A stretch of DNA of 18,563 bases from Lachnospiraceae bacterium UBA7050 (lineage in GTDB: Bacteria > Bacillota > Clostridia > Lachnospirales > Lachnospiraceae), in contig DLAJ01000029.1 in the NCBI GenBank assembly GCA_002493905.1, positions 1-18,563 of the forward strand. Reading direction: 5' to 3'. The notes under the pieces are model-generated. The model saw nothing but the letters and a program-made list of their open reading frames with translations. It was not told the DNA's origin and did not search any database. Shown here in pieces: positions 1 through 6,605 of the stretch; position 1 is the stretch's first letter, and every line of letters begins with the position of its first letter. The position numbers and the translations under genes were made by a program.

Positions 1-109
1 GGAAAGTCGGATTGCAATTGACCCCATTCAAATTGCCTCAAATCAATTTTGGCAATTCGGGACGGATTTTAACAATTCGTGCCACGTTTATGGAAAAAGG
101 AGGGGGAAC

Positions 110-193
110 TTGTATACTAAAACATATATGTCCGTATTCATGCGCGAAAAGAAGGGGAAATCTCATGTCATTCGTTTACAACATCAGCTTTGA
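110..193 (+). CDS. possible 27-residue upstream reading frame overlapping the first kinase
   Basis: A strong Shine-Dalgarno run (AGGAGGGGG, 98-106) has no obvious large gene at the right distance. GGAGG at 99-103 lies 6 bases before a TTG at 110, which opens a 27-codon frame rich in Lys and Arg that ends at TGA 191-193. This is 26 bases inside the kinase gene starting at 165, in another frame. It could be a leader peptide coupled to kinase translation, or the Shine-Dalgarno run may be accidental. I recognise no family, and the frame could be chance. Confidence 0.2.
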   Translation: MYTKTYMSVFMREKKGKSHVIRLQHQL

Positions 194-3100
194 AACCGCG
201 TCCGTATTTTTTCTGATCATCTTATTGATTTGTATTAAGCTTCAATACAGTACCAAATCGGAAATCAACAGGGAATTTCAGAAGCTGACCTTACTGGTAT
301 TGTGCGCCAATGTACTGGATGTGGCGACAGCGTTCACGATCAGCTATGCGAAGGTAATACCGGTATGGATCAATCTGTTTCTGAATTCAGCATATTTTAT
401 TGTGGATGCCGTAGTGGGATACCAGTTCATGTACTACTCACGACTGTGCGTCGGCAAAAACCGCGGGGACAGTCCCATGCTCCGGATTAACCGGGTTCTG
501 CTTGCCGTTTTTTTTGTGATACTGGGGTTCAATGCGTTCAACGGATGCGTTTTTTCGATGGGACCGGAAGACAGATATGTCCATGGAACACTGTATCTTT
601 TGGTTTACATAGTACCTTACTATTTTATCGGATGTTCGGCGTTTGTTCTGGTAAGGAATTTTGGACGGTTTGAGGTGTGGCAGAGAATTTCCATTGTCTT
701 TTATCTGGTTCTGATTCTTGGCGGGCCGACACTCCAGCTCCTCTTTTTCCCCGACGTGCTTCTGGCAATGTTTTCCTGTGCAATGGCAATTATGGCGATC
801 TTATTTACGATGGAAACGCCCGATTACCAGAAACTGATGAAGACGATCAGTGAGCTTAAGAAAACGAAGGAGGCGGCAGAGGAAGCGGAGAAGGAGGCTA
901 AGGAGGCAAGCCGGACAAAAACAGATTTCCTTGCGAATATGTCCCATGAGATCCGGACGCCGATCAATGTGGTCTTAGGATATAATGAAATGATTATCAA
1001 AGAGACGAAAGAAAGCCAGACCGCGGAATATGCCATGAATGTGCAGGCTGCGGGGCGGGCGCTTCTTTCCATGGTGAGCAACATTCTTGATTTTGCCAAT
1101 ATTGACCGAGGGAAACTGGAACTGGAAAAGAGTCCCTATTATATGCCTTCTCTCCTGCAGGACATGATGACTTATGCGAGATCCCATACCGGAAAAAAGA
1201 AACTGGAGCTGCGGCTTACGATAGCGCAGGACCTGCCCAGACAGCTTTCCGGCGATATGGTGCGCCTCATGCAGATTTACAATAATCTGATCTCGAACGC
1301 CGTCAAATTTACAAAGGAAGGATTTGTTGAGATTCAGATCGGGTGGGAAAAAGTAAGCGATACCTGCGGGTTCGTGGAAACAAAGATCAAGGACAGCGGT
1401 ATCGGCATGAGGCAGGAGGATATTCGTAAAATCTCAGAAGGCTTTTCCCGGTTCGATCCGCAGGAAAACCGCAGTGTCGAAGGCGTGGGGCTTGGGCTTA
1501 CGATTGTAACAAGACTTCTGAAGCTGATGGGAAGCAGCCTGCAGATTGAAAGTGAATACGGAAAGGGAAGCACGTTTTCCTTCCGGATCCAGCAGGAGAT
1601 CGTGGAGGCGGAGCCGGTCGGTGATCTTGGTCAGATACCCCCGTCTTCTTTGCTGTACCCGCACGAGGAGGAGGAATTTAAGGCGCCGGAAGCACGCATT
1701 CTGACGGTTGACGATAATGTGATGAACTTAGATGTATTCTGCAGGATATTGAAGGGCACACAGATTTCCATTGATACGGCGAATAACGGGGCGGAAGCGC
1801 TGGAATTATTAGAGAAAAATGCGTATGACCTTGTTTTTCTGGATCATATGATGCCTGTCATGGACGGAATCGAAACGTTAAAACGAATCAGGGAAAGGGG
1901 GCTTTGTAAGGATACGCCGGTCATTGTGCTTACTGCGAACGCGGTAGCAGGGGAAAAGCAGATGTATCTGGATGCCGGCTTTGACGGTTATCTGTCAAAA
2001 CCGATTGCAGGCAGACTGTTAAAGGAAATGGTACGTTCCAGACTTCCTGAGAAGATGATTCATCAGGATGCCAGACATGCGAAGCTTCCGGATATCCGGG
2101 CAAATCAAGTGCAGGATGAAGATCAAAAGAAAGAAAGCGGAATGATAGAAAGACTGGGTACTTTGCTGGATACGAAACAGGGATTGGAATATTGCTGCAG
2201 TGATGAGGAATTTTACCGGAATATGATCATGACCTATCTGGAAAACCAGAAGCGGGATGCCATGATGAAATGTTATAGGGAGAAGGACTGGGAGAGTTAC
2301 AGGATTTTGGTGCATGCGTTAAAAAGTACATCCCTTTCCATCGGTGCCGCAGAGCTTTCAGAGCAGGCGAAAGCACTGGAAATGGCGGCGAAAGAAAAAA
2401 ATCTTTCCTATATCAAAGAGAATCATGAAAGGGTGCTCACGGATTATCAGAATCTGCTTGCGGGCTTAAATGAGATCGTCGGACAGCCCAAAGAGGAAAC
2501 GGAAATCGCGGCGCGCGGAGGGGATGATGCGTCTGTTCTGGTTGTAGATGATGACGCCATGAATCTTCAGATTGCTGAGAAAATGCTGTCGGGCGGCTTT
2601 CGGGTACATAGTGCGGATTCGGGGAAAAAGGCATTGGAATTTCTGAAAACCAATGTTCCGGATTTGGTTCTTTTAGACATCCATATGCCGGATATGAATG
2701 GCTTTGAGGTTTTGGCGCAAATGAGAGCGGACCGTGTGTTAGGAGAAATTCCGGTTATTTTTCTAACGGCAGATGATGACAGGGATACGGAGATCAGAGG
2801 TTTTCAGGCAGGCGCATTGGATTTTATCAAAAAACCCTTTGTTGCGGACATCATGCTTCAGCGTGTGAATCGCATTTTAGAACTGAACAGGCTGCAGAAA
2901 CATCTGCAGCAGGAGGTAGAAAAGCAAACCAAAGTGGCGGAGGAGAGAAGACAGAAGGTAGAGCGGCTGTCCGTGCAGATCATGAGCGCTTTGGCGGCAA
3001 CGATTGATGCGAAAGACGCTTACACGAACGGTCATTCCACCCGGGTGGCGGAATATGCAAAGGAGATTGCAAGGCGGGTCGGGAAAAGTGAACAGGAACA

Positions 3101-3545
3101 GGAAGCGGTTTATTATGTGGGTCTTTTGCATGACATAGGAAAGATCGGCATTCCGGGCGAAATCATCAATAAGACATCGAGGCTGACGGATGAAGAGTAT
3201 GAGAGGATTAAGGAACACCCGGTGATCGGAAGCAATATTCTGAAAAATATTTCGGAGATGCAGGATATCAGCGTAGGGGCAAGATGGCACCATGAGCGCT
3301 ATGACGGGCGGGGGTATCCGGATCATCTGCATGGAACAGATATTCCCGAAGTGGCGAGGATCATCGGCGTTGCGGATGCCTATGACGCCATGACCTCCAA
3401 GCGCAGTTATCGCGACGTGATGCCGCAGGAGGTTGTGCGCAGTGAAATTGAGAAAGGGAAGGGCAGCCAGTTTGATCCGGATTATGCCGATGTGCTGATC
3501 AGGATGATCGACGAAGATAAGGAATACCGGATGCATGAAATGTAA
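165..3545 (+). CDS. 7-TM hybrid histidine kinase with REC, HPt, second REC and HD-GYP output
   Basis: This 1126-residue membrane phosphorelay protein carries its own c-di-GMP phosphodiesterase-type output. About seven hydrophobic helices (10-26, 40-62, 66-88, 110-127, 142-165, 172-195, 197-216) lead into a charged coiled coil (217-250). HisKA follows with SHEIRTP (His261), then HATPase_c with its N box near 373, DSGIGM (410) and GVGLGL (440). The first receiver has phospho-acceptor Asp560 in FLDHMMP. The HPt has His717 in HALKST, and the second receiver has Asp838 in LLDIHMP. The C-terminal HD-GYP keeps HDIGK (His989/Asp990), HHERYDGRGYP and DAYDAMTSKRSYR, so it looks catalytically complete. 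The likely path is His261-Asp560-His717-Asp838, controlling c-di-GMP hydrolysis (inference). ATG 165 is chosen because GAAGGGGA lies just upstream and the membrane region starts there. An in-frame ATG at 90 has no ribosome site. The next gene starts 48 bases downstream. Confidence 0.93.
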   Translation: MSFVYNISFETASVFFLIILLICIKLQYSTKSEINREFQKLTLLVLCANVLDVATAFTISYAKVIPVWINLFLNSAYFIVDAVVGYQFMYYSRLCVGKNRGDSPMLRINRVLLAVFFVILGFNAFNGCVFSMGPEDRYVHGTLYLLVYIVPYYFIGCSAFVLVRNFGRFEVWQRISIVFYLVLILGGPTLQLLFFPDVLLAMFSCAMAIMAILFTMETPDYQKLMKTISELKKTKEAAEEAEKEAKEASRTKTDFLANMSHEIRTPINVVLGYNEMIIKETKESQTAEYAMNVQAAGRALLSMVSNILDFANIDRGKLELEKSPYYMPSLLQDMMTYARSHTGKKKLELRLTIAQDLPRQLSGDMVRLMQIYNNLISNAVKFTKEGFVEIQIGWEKVSDTCGFVETKIKDSGIGMRQEDIRKISEGFSRFDPQENRSVEGVGLGLTIVTRLLKLMGSSLQIESEYGKGSTFSFRIQQEIVEAEPVGDLGQIPPSSLLYPHEEEEFKAPEARILTVDDNVMNLDVFCRILKGTQISIDTANNGAEALELLEKNAYDLVFLDHMMPVMDGIETLKRIRERGLCKDTPVIVLTANAVAGEKQMYLDAGFDGYLSKPIAGRLLKEMVRSRLPEKMIHQDARHAKLPDIRANQVQDEDQKKESGMIERLGTLLDTKQGLEYCCSDEEFYRNMIMTYLENQKRDAMMKCYREKDWESYRILVHALKSTSLSIGAAELSEQAKALEMAAKEKNLSYIKENHERVLTDYQNLLAGLNEIVGQPKEETEIAARGGDDASVLVVDDDAMNLQIAEKMLSGGFRVHSADSGKKALEFLKTNVPDLVLLDIHMPDMNGFEVLAQMRADRVLGEIPVIFLTADDDRDTEIRGFQAGALDFIKKPFVADIMLQRVNRILELNRLQKHLQQEVEKQTKVAEERRQKVERLSVQIMSALAATIDAKDAYTNGHSTRVAEYAKEIARRVGKSEQEQEAVYYVGLLHDIGKIGIPGEIINKTSRLTDEEYERIKEHPVIGSNILKNISEMQDISVGARWHHERYDGRGYPDHLHGTDIPEVARIIGVADAYDAMTSKRSYRDVMPQEVVRSEIEKGKGSQFDPDYADVLIRMIDEDKEYRMHEM

Positions 3546-3593
3546 TTGCTGCAAAAAAGGAACGAGGTCAATCAGGAAAGGACAGGGGAGAAA

Positions 3594-3956
3594 ATGGAAA
3601 AAACAATACTGGTCATTGATGACGATGCCATGAATCTGAAGATGGCGGAATTTATTTTATCGAAGGCAGGCTATCACGTGCGCAAAGCGGATTCCGGGCG
3701 GAGCGGGATTGAGATATTAAAGCAGGAGAAGATTGATCTGACGCTTTTGGATATTGAGATGCCGGAAATGAACGGCGTGGAGACGCTTCAGGCGATCCGG
3801 AAGGATGAGGCGGTTTGTGAAAGTAAGGTGATGGTTTTGGCAGCTTCGATTGATGAGGAGCTCAGGCAGACAATGAATGGGCTTGGCGCGGCAGGGTATA
3901 TCGGAAAACCGTTTCTGCCTGCGGATTTGCAGGCGCAGGTAGCGGGCGCGCTGTGA
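3594..3956 (+). CDS. stand-alone response-regulator receiver domain
   Basis: This 120-residue protein is a single receiver domain with no output domain, as in CheY- or Spo0F-like carriers. It has the acidic pair Asp10/Asp11, phospho-acceptor Asp53 in LLDIEMPEMNG and the conserved Lys105 in GKPF. The usual Thr/Ser after the fourth strand is Ala83 (VLAAS in place of the usual VLTA), which may alter phosphorylation-dependent switching. It resembles the second receiver of the preceding kinase; both open with a DDDAMNL stretch. ATG 3594 follows GGGGAG closely. A TTG at 3546 would add 16 poorly conserved residues. Phosphate could come from the HPt of either flanking hybrid kinase (inference). A strong hairpin follows 21 bases after the stop. 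Confidence 0.92.
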   Translation: MEKTILVIDDDAMNLKMAEFILSKAGYHVRKADSGRSGIEILKQEKIDLTLLDIEMPEMNGVETLQAIRKDEAVCESKVMVLAASIDEELRQTMNGLGAAGYIGKPFLPADLQAQVAGAL

Positions 3957-3977
3957 AAGAAATGAAGTCGGAATTTC

Positions 3978-4008
3978 AGGGAAACACTGACCGAATCAGT
4001 GTTTCCCT
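3978..4008 (+). terminator. strong hairpin between receiver and second kinase, lacking a U-tract
   Basis: A perfect 13-bp inverted repeat (AGGGAAACACTGA, loop CCGAA, then its complement) fills 3978-4008. It is followed by AAAAGTTTGT, not a T run, so it is a poor intrinsic terminator. It may be a partial terminator, an RNA-processing or stability element, or an operator. It separates the receiver from the next kinase, whose start is 39 bases on. Confidence 0.5.
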
Positions 4009-4046
4009 AAAAGTTTGTATGAGGAGAGTGCGGGAGGAAAGCCAAT

Positions 4047-6605
4047 ATGGGGGAACGATTGATACATGGCGATAAGATGACCGGGCGGACGGATGGAAAA
4101 ACCAATATACATCTGGTCCTTGCCATCATTGTCACTGTATTCAGCCTGATGCTGATCGTGGTCACCTGTACGCTGTCGTGGGAAATGTGGATGGTCCCAT
4201 TGATCATTTTGGGACTGCTTCTGGTATGGGGATTACGCATTGTGCCCTTAGTCGGGGAAGATGCCTATGAGTATCTGTGTTCCGGAATCATCTTGTTTGT
4301 TTTGTTTTTTTACGGCGTGCATGAAACCAGTCTGTTTGATCTGCCGATCACCATGGGCGTGTTTATTGTGACGCTTTCGATGTTGGATAAAAAGATATTG
4401 TTGTGCCTGTCCGTATTGACCTATCTGCTGGTACTGCTCTATCACGGGATTTTTTTACATACGATCAGTCTTACGATGTCCCCACTGGAATTTTCACGGC
4501 TTGTTCTGGACGTAATCGCAATGTTCAGCGAGACGCTGCTGGTGGGCTATATGATTGGACGGCGCAAAAAGAAAAATGAGGATGTGTGGGAGCTGACGGA
4601 GCAGCTGGAGACTGCGAAACAGCAGAATGCGGATTTTCTTTCAAACATGTCGCATGAACTGCGCACGCCGATCAATGTCGTGACCGGGATCAGCGGGGTG
4701 CTTCTTGGACAGGAGTTTTCCAAAGAGCAGCGGGAGGATATCCAATCCGTACAGATAGCAGGCATCAGGCTGGCGGAACAGATGAAGGATATTCTGGACT
4801 ATACCGAGATCGTCGAGAACGCCTTAGTGGTTTTGGAAGAACGATATATGATGTCTTCCATATTGGCGGATCTCATCGCTGTTCAGAAAAAGGAAAAAGA
4901 ACTGGAGCTGGTGTTTGACATGGATGTCAATCTGCCTGCCGTTCTGATTGGGGACGGGGAAAAGATCTTCCATATTCTCAAACATATCACGGACAATGCA
5001 ATGAAGTACACAAAAGAGGGGGGCGTCTATGTTCATATTGGTTTTCGGAAGGAGAACTATGGGATCAATCTGAGTATGGATATTTCTGATACGGGGATCG
5101 GCATGTCAAGCTCCCAGCTCGCGCGGGTATGCGATGACTTCTATCAGGCGGATTCCGGATACAACCGGAAAAACGGAGGGCTGGGTCTGGGGCTGTCCAT
5201 TACCAAAGGGCTGCTTCGGGCCATAGGCGGGTTCATGCATATCCAGAGTCGGGAGGGACAGGGTACGCAGGTTCATATATCCATCCCGCAGCAGGTAGCA
5301 GATGACCGTCCCGGTATGCAGGTGGACAATCCGGAGAAATTCTGCATTGCCTATTATCTGAAGGCGGACAAATATGAGCGCAGGGAAGTCGGCAGCTATT
5401 ACAGCCGCATGATCCGCCATATGATGACAGGACTGGGGATTGAGGGACACAGGGTGCATCATTTGGAGGAATTGGAAAAACTGCTGCTGAATGGCAGGCT
5501 GACCCATCTGTTTATCGGGAAGGAAGAGTATGAGGAAAAGACGGATTACTTTGATAAGCTGGCGGAGACCGTCTGCGTTATTTTAGTTGCGGGGGACGGG
5601 ATGACGCTCCCGAAAGGCAGCAGGATTCATTTATTCCGCAAACCTTTTCATCCGATGTCGGTACTCAATCTGTTAAATGGCGCGGCGCCGGTCAAAGGCG
5701 CTATGGGAACCGTAGTATGTGAGGGTCGTTTTGTCTGCGTAGGAGTACGGGCACTTGTTGTTGACGACGAGGAAATGAATCTGGTAGTGGCGCGGGGAGT
5801 TCTGGGCGGTTATGGCATGCAGGTGGAAACCTGTTTGGGCGGCGAGGAAGCGGTAGAGCGGTGTGCGGGCACAGCCTATGACATTGTCTTTCTCGACCAT
5901 ATGATGCCGGGCATTGACGGCGTGGAAACCTTGAAACGCATCCGCCTGACGGGCGGCGGCGCCTATCAGACAACGCCCATTATTGCGCTCACGGCAAATG
6001 CGGTCAGCGGTGCGCGGGAGATGTTCCGGAACGAGGGCTTTACCGAGTTTGTACCGAAACCTATTGAGCGTCCTGTGTTAGAACGTGTCCTGCGCCATGT
6101 GCTTCCCGAGCAGTGCATACGGTATGAATCGGAGTGCGGGGAGGGGCAGCCAAAGGAAGTACAGACGGGAGAGCCGAAGGAGGTACAGCCGGGGAAACTG
6201 GAGGAAAGCGCCGGAGAGCAGACTTTTTTGGAGTATCTGGACAACTGCGGCGTCCATACGGAGCTGGGACTTCAATACTGCGGCGGTTCGGAAGCGTTTT
6301 ATGCGCAGATGCTTACGATGTTCTGCGACCAGAGCGCTGATAAACGAAAAGAGATCATCGACCTGTATGATGCGGGGGAGTGGAAAGAATATGCGGTCAA
6401 GGTTCATGCGCTCAAGAGTACGTCGAAGATGATCGGCGCCGAAGAGCTTTCGGAACTGGCGCGCAAGCTGGAGCAGGCAGGGAAATCCGATGATGGGGCA
6501 TTGATCAGGGAGCACCAGTCAGAGATGCTTGATTTGTATGAAAAGGTATGTGCTTTGATTTCAGACAGCCTTGTACGGAATACCATGCGGAAGGGGGAAG
6601 AATAA
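4047..6605 (+). CDS. 6-TM hybrid histidine kinase with pseudo-receiver, REC and HPt
   Basis: This 852-residue membrane sensor kinase has about six TM helices (21-45, 48-67, 74-92, 97-113, 117-140, 151-171) and short outer loops, so it probably senses within or at the membrane. A coiled coil leads to HisKA with MSHELRTP (His203). HATPase_c keeps DNAMKYT, DTGIGM and GGLGLGLSI. Residues ~430-546 look like a worn receiver: the acceptor region reads HLFIGKEEY with no Asp, while RKPF near the end remains. A true receiver follows with VVDDEEMNL, Asp617 in FLDHMMP and PKPI. The linker then has two 8-residue units sharing PKEVQ (700-715). The HPt has His787 in HALKSTS. ATG 4047 is preceded by GGGAGG at a suitable distance. 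The output is probably phosphotransfer to another receiver, such as the 120-residue protein upstream (inference). Confidence 0.93.
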   Translation: MGERLIHGDKMTGRTDGKTNIHLVLAIIVTVFSLMLIVVTCTLSWEMWMVPLIILGLLLVWGLRIVPLVGEDAYEYLCSGIILFVLFFYGVHETSLFDLPITMGVFIVTLSMLDKKILLCLSVLTYLLVLLYHGIFLHTISLTMSPLEFSRLVLDVIAMFSETLLVGYMIGRRKKKNEDVWELTEQLETAKQQNADFLSNMSHELRTPINVVTGISGVLLGQEFSKEQREDIQSVQIAGIRLAEQMKDILDYTEIVENALVVLEERYMMSSILADLIAVQKKEKELELVFDMDVNLPAVLIGDGEKIFHILKHITDNAMKYTKEGGVYVHIGFRKENYGINLSMDISDTGIGMSSSQLARVCDDFYQADSGYNRKNGGLGLGLSITKGLLRAIGGFMHIQSREGQGTQVHISIPQQVADDRPGMQVDNPEKFCIAYYLKADKYERREVGSYYSRMIRHMMTGLGIEGHRVHHLEELEKLLLNGRLTHLFIGKEEYEEKTDYFDKLAETVCVILVAGDGMTLPKGSRIHLFRKPFHPMSVLNLLNGAAPVKGAMGTVVCEGRFVCVGVRALVVDDEEMNLVVARGVLGGYGMQVETCLGGEEAVERCAGTAYDIVFLDHMMPGIDGVETLKRIRLTGGGAYQTTPIIALTANAVSGAREMFRNEGFTEFVPKPIERPVLERVLRHVLPEQCIRYESECGEGQPKEVQTGEPKEVQPGKLEESAGEQTFLEYLDNCGVHTELGLQYCGGSEAFYAQMLTMFCDQSADKRKEIIDLYDAGEWKEYAVKVHALKSTSKMIGAEELSELARKLEQAGKSDDGALIREHQSEMLDLYEKVCALISDSLVRNTMRKGEE
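6144..6191 (+). repeat. two tandem 24-base units in the REC-HPt linker
   Basis: Two in-frame 24-base units encode G-Q-P-K-E-V-Q-T and G-E-P-K-E-V-Q-P in the linker between receiver and HPt of the second kinase. A third unit begins with Gly and then diverges. The tract is a flexible, probably disordered spacer whose copy number could vary among strains. Confidence 0.65.

Noticed and set aside
18..46. TTGACC with a weak -10 as promoter for the kinase cluster
   Set aside because: At 17-bp spacing the -10 position reads AATCAA, too far from consensus to support; TATACT at 113-118 has no matching -35 either.
2877..3554. Open frame of 225 codons on the minus strand
   Set aside because: It is the shadow of the HD-GYP region of the first kinase, with a composition unlike a real protein.
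6548..6604. Upstream ATG start for the DegV-fused kinase
   Set aside because: It would overlap 58 bases of the preceding gene and add non-conserved residues; ATG 6605 has a ribosome site and the TAATG overlap.
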